A stretch of DNA of 64,000 nt from Adiantum capillus-veneris (lineage: Eukaryota; Streptophyta; Polypodiopsida; Polypodiales; Pteridaceae): contig CM043956.1 of assembly GCA_014529385.2 (NCBI GenBank), positions 93,793,221-93,857,220 on the forward strand. The letters run 5' to 3'. Below the pieces are notes generated by a model, which did no database searches, was not told the origin of the DNA, and saw nothing but the letters and a program-made list of their open reading frames with translations. How positions within the stretch are numbered: the first letter of the stretch is position 1; each line of letters opens with the position of its first letter. This document shows positions 1-12,131 of this stretch, in pieces. A program made the position numbers and the translations under genes.

Positions 1-1402
1 TATTTATTTAAATATTTCTACCTAGGTGTGTGTTATTTATGCTCTGTACATTGCCTCACCATTACCACAATTTTTCTTACCATTTTTCATACTCTTTATT
101 CCATATAGAAATATTTTCATGTAAGCTTCTCTTATATTTGGTGTAACTCCACCCCAACAAAAATCCAAAAAAACTAGTTTTATTTATGTGTATATTTTTT
201 CACTATTGTGATTTTTCCCTTCCTACATCTATTTTGTTTCTTTTTTCTAAAAAATTAGAACACCAAAAATATTTATCTTTTTATGGTAGCCTCATAATGA
301 GAGAGATTTCTTTTGACCCCTTTATATTTTTTCCGCTTATATTATTTATATTTGACATGTACATATTTTTTAGACCCCTCAATATTTGATTTTCTTAGTT
401 GTACTATTCACTTATATCCTAATCTCAACAATATCTTCAATTATAGACCTACCAAATAAGGTCAAGGGTAGGTGGCATGCATACATGCACTATGGAGGGC
501 TCACTCTTGGAGGTATTCAAAAGAATCATCCAAAGAAGGACCCCACAAGGACCTTGTGCAGTGAAAAAAAACGGTCGGTTTTGCTGAATTTTTAAAGTTC
601 ACTTGCTCTCCGAATTTGAAAAGGTGATACAAACAAAAGTTGTAGCTCGTGGGTTGAACTTTTGCCTCAAATGTTTTCATATTTTTTGGAGCTACGAGCT
701 GTGAGCTATGATTTTATTAGTGGACCCTAGTTTTCCCATGCTATGTAGCCACACTCTCTCTTCCACTTTATCATTTTCCTCTTTCACACACACTTATCCA
801 CTCATCATCCCCACCTCTCTCACCACTCCTCTCTGCACCCTACTCACCTTCTCCTCAACCTTGAAGAATAAGAGAAACCATGGTGAACTCATACCTCCCA
901 CACACAATTCCATTCCAAAATTGACCACCTAGTCTCATTTTTCCTCCTCCAATTTACCCATATCTATCAAAAAAACCACAAAATTCAGTCTCTTCTCTTA
1001 AAAGACAGCATCATGGTGGTTGATTACTCAGCTTCAATTACCTTGTCTCTCAAGGAAGGTCAAGAGTGGAGAAAAAATGTACCGTCAAAGCTAGTGGACC
1101 GTAAACAAGCGTCAAAATTGGCCCTACTCAAGACACTTGGAGCATCAACCTTGTAAGAAGTCCACCTTTTCTTACCTCTTAAGAGTTTTTCTTCCTTATT
1201 TGTATCCTACATGGATACTCCCATTGTAAATTAATACTAACTCTACTAACACTAACCCACTATGAAAAGTCCTATCACCTCCATTTCTCTCCTCTCTCTT
1301 TCCCCACCAACTTCTTGATAATTCCAAGCAAAAGAAATTAGATAAATTGCTGAAAATCTAACCCAACCATGGTTAGAGGAGTAACCCTAGCCTTCAAAAT
1401 TG

Positions 1403-1412
1403 CTATAAAAGG
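1403..1412 (+). promoter_or_regulatory. TATA box in 5' LTR
   Basis: CTATAAAAGG is a strong plant TATA match, preceded by an AT-rich segment and followed by an A/G-rich stretch. The same motif is kept at 9954-9963 in the 3' LTR. It is the best candidate for the element's promoter; transcription would start about 30 bp downstream. Confidence 0.6.
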
Positions 1413-2071
1413 AGGGTGTAGCTAGCACAAAAGCGGGGAGCCATAAGCAAGAGCACTATGCTATAGCTTGAGAAGCCAAGCTCAACCTCTCTAGAAGGAG
1501 CTCTCGAGTGGAAGCTCATTGTCTTATGCATGTGCATGTGTTGTAATAGGGGATTAGCAAGGGAACTCTATGCCATTGTAAGAGAGAGAGAGTGATCATT
1601 CAATTGAGAGTAGGAAATCTATCATTTCTCCTACTAGTGTAAGCCCAACATTCGCTGAATCAAGGAGGGTGGATTTGGACTAAGCTTGGATACTTTGTCT
1701 CCCTTCCAACGTGAAGTAATGGACAACAATGATGCGTAAGTGTCTTGGTGTTTTTTGTTAAGTTCTTGATAGCTTGTCTCTGGTGTTGTCATCAATTTAG
1801 CCATAAATCCCACATACTGTAAGAGGGCGATAGGGTGGAGAGGACTCCCCTAGCCTTAAGACAGTGATTGGGGTGGCTTTTCTTGTGATGTGTTGTGGTG
1901 AAATTTACGCAAGCTATGTTGAACAAATACTAATCTCACTTTGATTTATCATGAGAGATTTGTAATAAGGTATTAATGCAACAAGCACCCCCTCCCCCTT
2001 TCTCTCTCTTTCTTAAATATATAGTTGTGTTTGCTTGATCATTGCCGATACGTTTCAAAGCAGCCCAAGCA

Positions 2072-2074
<3 letters not shown>

Positions 2075-2161
<87 letters not shown>
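2075..2161 (+). repeat. (CT)n microsatellite in 5' LTR
   Basis: About 43 uninterrupted TC units. The matching tract in the 3' LTR (10624-10722) is longer and the inverted LTR copy at 63453-63514 is shorter, so the tract has changed length independently in each LTR. Confidence 0.97.
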
Positions 2162-2163
<2 letters not shown>

Positions 2164-2338
2164 GAGTCCTAGTTTGCATCCAAAACTAGGTGGTGCCCCT
2201 TGTGTAGTTGGGATTTGGCTAGGGGTTTGTTGTTTTGGTTTGTGTTGTGTTGTGCCCCAGCCCCATTAAGCAACACGGGAGCCTTGAAGGGTGTCTAGAG
2301 GTTGCTCTTCTTGTTGCCCGCCCCGGACCGGCTCAAAT

Positions 2339-2352
2339 TGGTGCCCCCACGG
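2339..2352 (+). promoter_or_regulatory. Putative primer binding site
   Basis: TGGTGCCCCCACGG begins 4 bases after the LTR end CTCA, where a tRNA primer site is expected. The TGG start pairs with a tRNA CCA end. I cannot say which tRNA matches. Confidence 0.5.
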
Positions 2353-2946
2353 AGGACGGCTTGTGTATTTTTGTGTAGAATCAACCTTTAGCATAGTCAA
2401 GTAGTTTGCATGAATCACAAAAATTTGTATGATCCCTTCATTCCCATTGCAAGGAAAAAGGTACACATAATTGTTAGTACTAAGTTGCAATTCAACGTGT
2501 CATTCGTAGAATTTTAGGTCCTCTTAGGTTGGCCGAGATAAACACTTCAGTAAATCCTTTTATTTTGCCTATCATTAGGTACGACCTTAGTTTGGACGTC
2601 TATATTTTTGTTTTGTTTTAAGCATTAGGTCATGCATAGACCATGGATAATGGCCCAGGAATAGAGGTTTTCGCCTTCCATTTCACTCCACACATTAGAA
2701 TAAACATTGCAATTAGTAGGAAAATCCATTTTCAACAACGTATGGTGTTCATGTTTGGTGCCCAAAGAGTAGGAGAAATTCTCGCATCACCAAACCCTGT
2801 CATCCTACCTCTTATTGATTATCATAGGTCGTTTGATGTGAATATCTTTATTTTGTTGTAGAATAGATTGCAAGCTAGAAAACATTATTGTGTAAATCTT
2901 TTTAAGAACGAAAAACAAAAACGGGTGTCACTTTGAAATCAATTCA
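2353..2946 (+). other. Untranslated leader of the Tat-like element
   Basis: This is a 594-bp leader between the primer site and the gag start. It holds a 72-codon open frame at 2643-2861 that has no recognisable domain; whether it is translated is unknown. Nothing else stands out. Confidence 0.5.
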
Positions 2947-5067
2947 ATGGAAAGCCAATGCCAAATGTCTGGGTATCCTCTTTTCTTTGGAGAGCCTGGA
3001 GAGGATGCAGAATTATTTTTAGCGAATTTCAAGATGTCTTGCCGTATCAAGAGGATAATAACTGATCAAGAACGTGTAGAAATGTTTGAGGTGGTCCTTA
3101 GGAAAGATGCTAGCACTTGGTTTGACTCTTTGCCTGAGGAAGTTAAGGGAAATTACACAGAAGTTTTGAATCGTTTCAAGAAATACTTCTTTGATCCCCA
3201 AAACACTCAAAAATTATGGCAAGACATTGTTTCTCATAAGCAAAAAGACTTAGATGACTACTACTTGTACAAGCAAGAGTTTCTACGTCTTTGGGATCTA
3301 TGGATACGAAATGTTGCTAACCCTGGTGATGGTGCAGAATTTCTAAAGAAGGAGAGGTTCATAGCCGGACTCTTTCCTAACCTTAAGGTAAAAGTTGAGG
3401 CGGGTGCACCTGCTACCTTTGATGCAGCTGAAACTAGGGCTGCTGAGAAATATAGGAAACTCAAGTGCTTAAGGGGAGAGGTTCCAATAGAAGGTCTTAG
3501 ACCCAAAGGTAAGTCACAAGCATCAACATCGATAGATCTTCCTGAGGTAACGGCGGAAGTAATTGAGAAGTTAAACGAATCTTTAAGCAGCCTGTCAATT
3601 CACCTTGCACAAGCTGTAGGTCCAAAGGGACAAGCAAAGAAGTCTGAAGAGCGAGATCCACGACCTAGGAGAGTCTTGCAATGTTGGAATTGCGGAGAGT
3701 CTGGACATGGGATGTATAATTGTCCTTGGCCCCGTGGGGAGCCAGGGAGACCTAACTTGAATTACCCAGTGATGAATGCAGGTGAAGGAAGTGGTCAACA
3801 ACCAAGGCTTCTACAAAGAACAAATGGACCAAGACCACCTCCACAAGGGGTAGAAGGAGTTCCACCTTTGCCAGATCCAAATGTGCATGTGGTAGAGGTG
3901 ACAAACTCAAATGAGGTTGACATGGAAGCAAATGGCATTAAGCGTGGCCGAGGAAAAGGTAAAGAGAAAGAGGGTGTCCCATCACAGAGTGACCATGGAC
4001 AAGGCAAGAAGGCAAAGGAGACCAAGGAAGCTAAGAGGACTCGACGTCGTATCAATCTCCAAGACTTCCCTCTTGGACATGGTATGGCTCCATACAACCT
4101 GTTGGAAGACATGCGAGGTAAGGGTCCTGATATCTCACGGCCTCAGTTTCTTGCATTATGCCCACAAGTTAGGAGGGATTTAACAAAGGCAGTTAGCACT
4201 AGGAGAAAGGTAAAAGAGAGTTTTCCTGTTGTAAAAATTGCACATGCTAAAATGAACGAGGATATTACACCTGTGCTAGATTGTTACATAAAAGGAAGAT
4301 TGGTTAGGAAAGGTCTAGTGGATGGGGGTGCACAAATTTGCATCATGACAGAAGGGCTCATGCAAAGACTAGGCATGCACATCCATGAGACACCTGAAAT
4401 CAAAGTGAAAATGGCAAACAATAGCAAGGCTAGGTGCGTAGGCATTTGTAAAAATGTTTTTGTGGAGGCCTTTGGCATTAAGAAGGAAGTGGATTTCTAT
4501 GTCATGTCTACCAAGGGAAATGGTTACCCATTTATCCTAGGAAGACCATGGCTAATGAAAATGCGAGCTTTGCAGAATTGGGAGAGTGGAAAGCTAATTT
4601 GCAGGAATGACAATCACAAGAAGGTTGTCTTTGACATGAAGGAGCAACGCCAAGAGGAGCTCCATGAAGAATCATCTCAAAGTGAGATGGAAGAAGATTG
4701 GACCGATAGCACTTCAGAAGAAGAAAGTAGCAGCAGCATTACTGAAGAGGAGTCTTCCATCGAAGTCATGGGGGTAAGGTTTAAGCCAAACAACCAGGAG
4801 ACCTCTTCTCGAGGTTTGGAAGAGGTAGGTTCCCAAGAGAACCAAAAGGTGGAAGATGAAGGAATGTTAGAAGGTATGTTGTCTACAACACTTACAAAGG
4901 ATGAAAGAGAGGAGTTCAAATGTGTGCTAATGATGCTTCCTAGGCTTCTTGCTAAAGACTACACCGACGTGCGTGGGGTAGATGTTGTTCAACACAAGAT
5001 TGAGTTAAAGCCTAAGGCCACACCTAAAGCTCAGAAGCTACGAAGGCTAGGAGTCATCAAGGAGTAG
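2947..5067 (+). pseudogene. gag-pol: gag-protease part of gag-pol, ends at in-frame TAG
   Basis: The frame encodes the capsid/nucleocapsid protein and the aspartic protease of the Tat-like element. The gag core lies in about residues 10-180 (a Trp-Phe-Asp segment near residue 57). A CCHC zinc knuckle, CWNCGESGHGMYNC, sits near residue 243 and should bind element RNA. A Lys-rich linker follows. The retropepsin has its active-site strand as LVDGGAQ (Asp-Gly-Gly instead of the usual Asp-Ser/Thr-Gly) near residue 458 and the flap-distal FILGRPW about 65 residues later. After an acidic linker the frame runs straight toward RT but meets TAG at 5065-5067. Reading continues in the same frame beyond the stop, so one base change, not a frameshift, ended the protein. 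The ATG at 2947 is the first in frame with gag similarity. Confidence 0.88.
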
Positions 5068-6303
5068 GCTTTACTCAAGGAGGTAAGAAAGCTTCTAGCA
5101 ACAGGTTTCATTTATCCAGTGGAGAATTCAAAGTGGGTCTCTCCCGTTGTTGTCACTCCTAAGAAAAACGGAAAGTGGAGGGTGTGTGTGGATTATCGTC
5201 CACTCAATGAGGCAACAAAAAGAGATCACTTTCCCCTCCCATTTCAGGATGAGATACTAAATGAGGTAGCTGGTCATGAGAAGTACATTGTGTGTGATGG
5301 CTACTCAGGCTACTTTCAAATAGGTATCGCATTGGAAGATCAATTGAAAACAACCTTTATCACTCCTTGGGGTTGTTATGCTTTTAGAGTCATGCCATTT
5401 GGTCTGACAAATGCTCCTGCAACATTCCAACGTTTCATGAACATGGTGTTTCAAGAATTCTTTGGAAAGTCAATTAGGGTGTTCATTGATGATTTCTGCA
5501 TTTATAGCTCAAAATCATTGCATCTACAAAGGGTAGAAGAAGGTTTAAAGAAGCTCTACGACATGGGAGGTCAACTCAACCCCGACAAGTGCCACATAGG
5601 TGAGGATGAAGTGATCTTGCTCGGTCACAAGGTTTCCTATAAAGGCATTGAGGTGGATCCTTCAAAGGCAAAGGCTCTTATTGAGCTCCCATCACCGAAG
5701 AGTCTTAAGGAGGTCATCTCTTTCATTCAGAAGGTGAAGTATATGTCACGCTTCATTCACTTAGCCTCCGAGTTGCTTTATCCTTTGCAAAAGTTAACAC
5801 AACAAGTAGAATTTGCATGGTCTGATGAGATTGAAGGGTATTTTTGTAACATTAAAGTCATTTTGTCAGAGCTACCAACACTCATGCCTCCTTGTTGGGA
5901 GTACACATTCTTTGTTAGCTCTAGTGTTGGAAGGGTAACAATTGGTGCTGTGTTGCTACAACAAGATCCCCACAGTACAAGGATGCGACCCATCTACTTT
6001 GCTAGTAGGGTCATGAATGCTTTGGAGAGAGACTACACAGAAGCAGAACTCATGATTCTTTCTCTCATGTTTGTGGTGAGAAAGTTTAGATCCTACCTAC
6101 TACCAAAACCTTTTGTAATTCTCACTGTAGAAAATTTGTTCCCTTGGGTGTCATCTCAAATGAATCTTAGTATTAGGATCTCAAAGTGGATTATGGAGTT
6201 GCAAGAGTTTCAATACTCTTTCAAGGTAGAAGATAGTGTGCGTACACAATTGGCAGGGATTCTCACTTATAGGGTACATGAGAAAGAAATTAAGGTGCCT
6301 TAA
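5068..6303 (+). pseudogene. pol: Reverse transcriptase and degenerate first RNase H
   Basis: The segment continues the frame of the upstream gag-protease after its TAG. RT motifs are clear: SPVVVTPKKNGKWR, VDYRPLN, the PFGLTNAPATFQ motif and the catalytic FIDDFCIYS (YXDD box with Phe for Tyr). The connection and first RNase H domain follows, but its usual catalytic positions are lost: VDAS is replaced by VSSS near 5920, and the TDHXXL motif by TVENLF near 6128. It ends at TAA 6301-6303, again in the same frame as the next segment. In Tat elements a decayed first RNase H goes with gain of a second one, which is what follows here. RT itself keeps its metal-binding aspartates. Confidence 0.88.
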
Positions 6304-8226
6304 GTAAAGACCCTACCATTGCCACCACCAAAAAGTATTCCCAATGCTTTTACCTTATTCTTTGATGGAGCTTTTCGACGAGCCACAGGGAAAGCAGGGG
6401 GAGGGCTAGTGTTGCTCAACCCAAGTGGAGAGGTGGTCATGAAAGAGAAGGTCAATCTACCAGGTTCAACTAGCAACAATGAAGCAGAATACGACACACT
6501 ACTTCATGGTTTGAAGATGTGCATTGGCCAAGGGATAAAACGTCTCATGGTAAAGGGAGATGCACTTCTCATTGTTAAACAGATTTTAGGCATTTGGGCA
6601 TGCAAGAATGAAAGCTTAAGGACAAAAGTTCATGCCATTCGTAGGATGTTTAATCAGTTTGAAGAAGTGCAACTATATCATATTCCGAGGAAACAAAATG
6701 AAGATGCCGATTTACTTGCACAACAAGCAGTTACATGTGTTGAGAGAGAAGTGCAGGTCATCATGGTGGCAGCAGCTGTCAAGAAACCGAGATACCAGGG
6801 ATTGGAGTCATTGGCTCCCATTATTAACTACATTTTGGAGGGCGAGTTTCCACAAGACTTCACGAAGGCTCAGAAGAGGAGACTCATGAAGAAGGCAAGC
6901 GCATATCTCTTCCTAGAAGGCTCCCTCTATCAAAGAGGGAGGGATCAAGTATGCAAAAGAGTACCAACTATTGAGGAAATTCCAGCCATTCTAAAAGGTT
7001 TGCATGAAGAAGCATGTGGTGGTCATTTTGCCCAAGAATTAACTGTGAAGAAGATTTTGCTTGCGGGGTATGTTTGGCCAAGTCTGCATGTGGATGTCCA
7101 ACATTGGTGTAAAAGTTGTCACAATTGTCAGGTAAATGGGAATAGAAGATTGGTTTATGGTCCAAGGCAAATCGTGCTTGCAAATGGACCGTTTGAAAAG
7201 TGGGGCATTGATGCTATGGGTCCTCTCCCTAGGACAAAAAATGGTAAACTCTACATTCTAGTGGCTGTAGACTATATGACTAGGTGGGTGGAAGCACAAA
7301 GTGTGGCAAAGGTAAATGAGAAGACAGTGAGCAAATTCGTCTACACTCACATTTGTTGTAGATTTGGCACACCTTTGGAGATTGTTTCTGATAATGGTCC
7401 ATGGTTTAGAAAGGGATTGCTCACAGAAGTCTGTGAAGAACTTCACATTCTACATCGTCACAGTACACCCTACTATCCCCAATCAAATGGTTTGGTAGAA
7501 AAAGCTAATGGTGTCATTGCAGGCATCATTAGAAAGATGGTGAAAAACAAGACAAAGTTGTGGGATGACTTCTTGGACGGTGCCTTGTGGGCGTATCGAA
7601 CCACATATAGGGAAGCCACGGATTTCACACCATTTCACTTGGTCTATGGTCAAGAGGCTTTACAGCCAATTGAGCTAAACATTCCAACAATGCGACTTCA
7701 TGGCAAATCAGCACAAGATGATCAAGAAGCATGGATGGATCGACTTCTTACCTTAGCTGAGCTTGAGTGGAAAAGAGAAGCAGCATACGAGTGCTATAAG
7801 AGGAAAGCCACACAGACAAAGGAGAAGCTTGACAAGAAACTGAAGGACAAAGGCATCAATGAAGGAGATCTTGTGCTAAGGTATGACAATCGACTCGATA
7901 ATCGTTTTGATGCCAAATTTGAAACTAGATGGCAAGGGCCATACATAGTCAAGAAGGCTTTCAATTCTAGTTACTATCAGCTTATAGACTTGAACGGTAA
8001 AGAGCACTCCAGGAAGGTAAACGGGTATCGCTTGAAGTCCTATTTGAGTCGCCTTCTACCAAAGGATCTACCAAAGATCTGTCCAAAGGCCGCTGTCTCA
8101 TGTAAGTATTGTTCCATGAAGCATGAGTGTAACACAAACCAAAATTCCAAGGGGCCAAACAATGAAGATCTTGTCAAGGACTCTGAAGCACTCTCTTTGG
8201 AAAAGATTCTTTATGATGGTACATGA
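6304..8226 (+). pseudogene. pol: Second (archaeal-type) RNase H and integrase
   Basis: The frame is that of the upstream pol; with the TAA at 6301 there is no good ATG, so this is the distal part of a polyprotein, not a separate gene. The second RNase H occupies 6355-6740 and keeps the acidic residues of the fold: FFDGAF, NNEAEYDTL, VKGDALLI and EDADLLAQQA. Integrase follows: an HHCC zinc finger (GLHEEACGGHF to CKSCHNC, about 7000-7135), and a DDE core with Asp in KWGIDAMG, Asp in IVSDNGPW and Glu in NGLVEKANG. A C-terminal SH3-like segment (LVLRYDNR, RWQGPYIVKKAF) ends near 8060. No chromodomain is seen. The last ~60 codons are poorly conserved-looking. Confidence 0.9.
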
Positions 8227-8240
8227 ATATACCATCATCC

Positions 8241-8250
8241 AGGGGGAGGG
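8241..8250 (+). promoter_or_regulatory. Polypurine tract
   Basis: AGGGGGAGGG lies four bases before the TG that starts the 3' LTR at 8255. This is where plus-strand synthesis is primed in LTR elements. Confidence 0.8.
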
Positions 8251-9953
8251 CTAATGATAGCCGTTTTTTGGCTCTTTGTAATTGCCACAGTGAGTTACCT
8301 CACCCTACCAAAATCACCCAAACACTGTGGCTATCCCTACCATTTCACTGTACATAGGCATGCGTGAGTCACGGGACTTTTCCCATATCTTCTTAAAAAA
8401 CCCTCAATTAGCTAGTCATTGGGCTAGTTGAGCCAAAAAAAAAAAAAAGTATATTACGGCCCATGCGTATGTAAATATTTCTTTGTATATAGGGCCTAAA
8501 TAAAAGATTTTTTCATAATTATTTTGGTATTTATTTAAATATTTCTACCTAGGTGTGTGTTATTTATGCTCTGTACATTGCCTCACCATTACCACAATTT
8601 TTCTTACCATTTTTCATACTCTTTATTCCATATAGAAATATTTTCATGTAAGCTTCTCTTATATTTGGTGTAACTCCACCCCAACAAAAATCCAAAAAAA
8701 ACTAGTTTTATTTATGTGTATAGTTTTTCACTATTGTGATTTTTCCCTTCCTACATCTATTTTGTTTTTTTTTTCTAAAAAATTAGAACACCAAAAATAT
8801 TTATCTTTTTATGGTAGCCTCATAATGAGAGAGATTTCTTTTGACCCCTTTATATTTTTTCCACTTATATTATTTATATTTGACATGTACATATTTTTTA
8901 GACCCCTCAATATTTGATTTTCTTAGTTGTACTATTCACTTATATCCTAATCTCAACAATATCTTCAATTATAGACCTACCAAATAAGGTCAAGGGTAGG
9001 TGGCATGCATACATGCACTATGGAGGGCTCACTCTTGGAGGTATTCAAAAGAATCATCCAAAGAAGGACCCCACAAGGACCTTGTGCAGTGGAAAAAAAC
9101 GGTCGGTTTTGCTGAATTTTTAAAGTTCACTTGATCTCCAAATTTGAAAAGGTGATACAAACAAAAGTTGTAGCTCGTGGGCCGAACTTTTGCCTCAAAT
9201 TTTTTCATATTTTTTTGAGCTACGAGCTGTGAGCTATGATTTTATTAGTGGACCCCAGTTTTCCCATGCTATGCAGCCACACTCTCTCTTCCACTTTATC
9301 ATTTTCCTCTTTCACACACACTTCTCCACTCATCATCCCCACCTCTCTCACCACTCCTCTCTGCACCCTACTCACCTTCTCCTCAACCTTGAAGAATAAG
9401 AGAAACCATGGTGAACTCATACCTCCCACACACAATTCCATTCCAAAATTGACCACCTAGTCTCATTTTTCCTCCTCCAATTTACCCATATCTATCAAAA
9501 AAACCACAAAATTCAGTCTCTTCTCTTAAAAGACAGCATCATGGTGGTTGATTACTCGGCTTCAATTACCTTGTCTCTCAAGGAAGGTCAAGACTGGAGA
9601 AAAAATGTACCGTCAAAGCTAGTGGACCGTCAACAAACGTCAAAATGGGCCCTACTCAAGACACTTGGAGCATCAACCTTGTAAGAAAGCCACCTTTTCT
9701 TACCTCTTAAGAGTTTTTTTTCTTCCTTATTTGTATCCTACATGGATACTCCCATTGTAAATATCCAATTCCATTTGTAAATTAATACTAACTCTACTAA
9801 CACTAACCCACTATGAAAAGTCCTATCACCTCCATTTCTCTCCTCTCTCTTTCCCCACCAACTTCTTGATAATTCCAAGCAAAAGAAATTAGATAAATTT
9901 CTGAAAATCTAACCCAACCATGGTTAGAGGAGTAACCCTAGTCTTCAAAATTG

Positions 9954-9963
9954 CTATAAAAGG
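9954..9963 (+). promoter_or_regulatory. TATA box in 3' LTR
   Basis: CTATAAAAGG, same setting as at 1403 in the 5' LTR. Confidence 0.55.
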
Positions 9964-10620
9964 AGGGTGTAGCTAGCACAAAAGGGGGGAGCCATAAGCA
10001 AGAGCACTATGCTATAGCTTGAGAAGCCAAGCTCAACCTCTCTAGAAGGAGCTCTTGAGTGGAAGCTCATTGTCTTATGCATGTGCATGTGTTGTAATAG
10101 GGGATTAGCAAGGGAACTCTATGCCATTGTAAGAGAGAGAGTGATCATTCAATTGAGAGTAGGAAATCTACCATTTCTCCTACTAGTGTAAGCCCAACAT
10201 TCGCTGAATCAAGGAGGGTGGATTTGGACTAAGCTTGGATACTTTGTCTCCCTTCCAACGTGAAGTAATGGACAACAATGATGCGTAAGTGTCTTGATGT
10301 TTTTTGTTAAGTTCTTGATAGCTTGTCTCTGGTGTTGTCATCAATCTAGCCATAAATCCCACATACTGTAAGAGGGCGACAGGGTGGAGAGGACTCCCCT
10401 AGCCTTAAGATAGTGATTGGGGTGGCTTTTCTTGTGATGTGTTGTGGTGAAATTTACGCAAGCTATGTTTAACAAATACTAATCTCACTTTGATTTGTCA
10501 TGACAGACTTGTAAGAAGGTATTAATGCAACAAGCACCCCCTCCCCCTTTCTCTCTCTTTCTTAAATATATAGTTGTGTTTGCTTGATCATTGCCGATAC
10601 ATTTCAAAGCAGCCCGAGCA

Positions 10621-10724
<104 letters not shown>

Positions 10725-10896
10725 GCGTCCTAGTTCGCATCCAAAACTAGGCGGTGCCCCTTGTGTAGTTGGGATTTGGCTGGGGGTTTGTTGTTTTGGT
10801 TTGTGTTGTGTTGTGCCCCAGCCCCATTGAGCAGCACGGGAGCCTTGAAGGGTGTCTAGAGGTTGCTCTTCTTGTTGCCCCTCCCGGACCGCCTCA

Positions 10897-11527
10897 GTAG
10901 TTAGCACTAGGAGAAAGGTAAAAGAGAGTGTGCCTATTGTAAAAATTGCACGAGCTGAAATGGATGAGGATATTAAACTTGTGCTAGATTGTTACATCAA
11001 AGCAAGGTTGGTTAGGAAAGGTCGCGTAGATGGGGGTGCACAAATTTGCATCATGACAGAGGGACTCATGCAAAGACTAGGCATGCACATCCATGAGACA
11101 CCTGAAATCAAAGTGAAAATGGCAAACAATAGCAAGGCTAGGTGCATAGGCATTTGTAAAAATATCTTTGTGGATGCCTTTGGCATTAAGAAGGCTGTGG
11201 ATTTTTATGTCATGTCAATCAAGGGAAGTGGCTATCCATTTATCCTAGGAAGACCATGGCTAATGAAAATGCAAACTTTCCAGGATTGGTAAAGTGGGAA
11301 GCTGATTTGTAGGAATGACAATCATAAGAAGGTTATCTTTGACATGAAGGAGAAACGTCAAGAGGAGCTCCATGAAGAATCATCTCAAAGTGGGATGGAG
11401 GAAGACTTAACCAATAACACTTCAGAAGAAGAAAACAACGGCAACGTTACTGAAGAGGATTCTTCCATTGAAGTCATGGGGATAAGGTTTAAGCCAAGGT
11501 TTAAGCCAAGCAACCAAGAAACCTCTT
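10897..11527 (+). pseudogene. Protease-region fragment of a sister Tat-like element
   Basis: Directly after the LTR end, the sequence is a diverged copy of 4190-4806, the protease region of the same element family. LVDGGAQ appears here as RVDGGAQ, and ILGRPWLMKM is kept. A TAA at 11290 breaks the frame, and a 12-bp unit (AGGTTTAAGCCA) is duplicated in tandem near 11487. Similarity stops abruptly at about 11527. It is either the host copy into which the element inserted or the scar of recombination between two copies. Confidence 0.85.
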
Positions 11528-12127
11528 GCACATGGATTGTATTCAACGCAGCCCCCGGTGGTGTGTATGGAGATTGAGACAAGGATGGATGCATTCGGAG
11601 TTTCTGTTCTCAGAGTCAAGTTGGGATCAACAACTTGTTTCTCCTTGCAGTGGCAATTTCATCTGCCTCTATCATACACACACTTGAACATTACCGTCCC
11701 CAGCTGCTCTATTGACAGATGTCTATTGACGTAAAAATCTTGGAACATACACAAGGGATGCTCATGCAAAATGAGCCACTGTCAAAGAGAATATTGTCAT
11801 TTCAATGCCCTCAAAAGAGAGAAAAATCTTCCCTTCTTGGCTTGCTATATTCTTTCCGTATGTGCACATGCCATCAGAAGGGTGCTTTCTTATTTAAAAA
11901 CATGTGTAGTGTGGTATATTTCAAACATATCCTGATATGACATGCACTCTCGCAGCGTGTTGCAAGTCATGCACTTCTCGCCAAGAGATGACTGGCTTAG
12001 CTTAGCAGCGTTGCTTGTTTCGAAGCTTTTCTACAGTTTATGCACATAAGAGAGCTCAATAGCGTGTTGCTTTTGTTTTCAAGTAGTGTGGAATTCTTTC
12101 ATAGCATATAGAACATGAATCTCTTGT
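11528..12127. other. Non-coding stretch
   Basis: I see no gene, LTR or tandem repeat. Short open frames occur (for example 11719-11940) but lack recognisable domains. Confidence 0.5.
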
Positions 12128-12131
12128 TTAA

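Larger units (their letters stand above)
1..2335 (+). repeat. 5' LTR, first ~280 bp missing at the window edge
   Basis: This stretch aligns with 8531-10896. Position 1 corresponds to 8531 while the 3' copy begins with TG at 8255, so about 276 bp lie upstream of the window. The LTR ends in CTCA at 2335. It contains a TATA-like box, a long CT microsatellite and stretches rich in pyrimidine. Small open frames inside it are not genes. Confidence 0.92.

Noticed and set aside
186-932. Small frames at 186-932 and 8714-9460 as paired genes
   Set aside because: They are corresponding positions of the two LTRs of the Tat-like element and have no domain.
2042-2269. Open frames across CT tracts (2042-2269, 10485-10907, 10591-10830, 30010-30234, 63426-63653)
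   Set aside because: They are Leu-Ser or Arg-Glu runs produced by dinucleotide repeats and have no start context or domain.
5065-6303. Programmed stop-codon readthrough between protease and RT
   Set aside because: There are two different stops (TAG and TAA) in one copy and similar stops in unrelated elements; point decay is simpler. Only a consensus from many copies could revive the idea.
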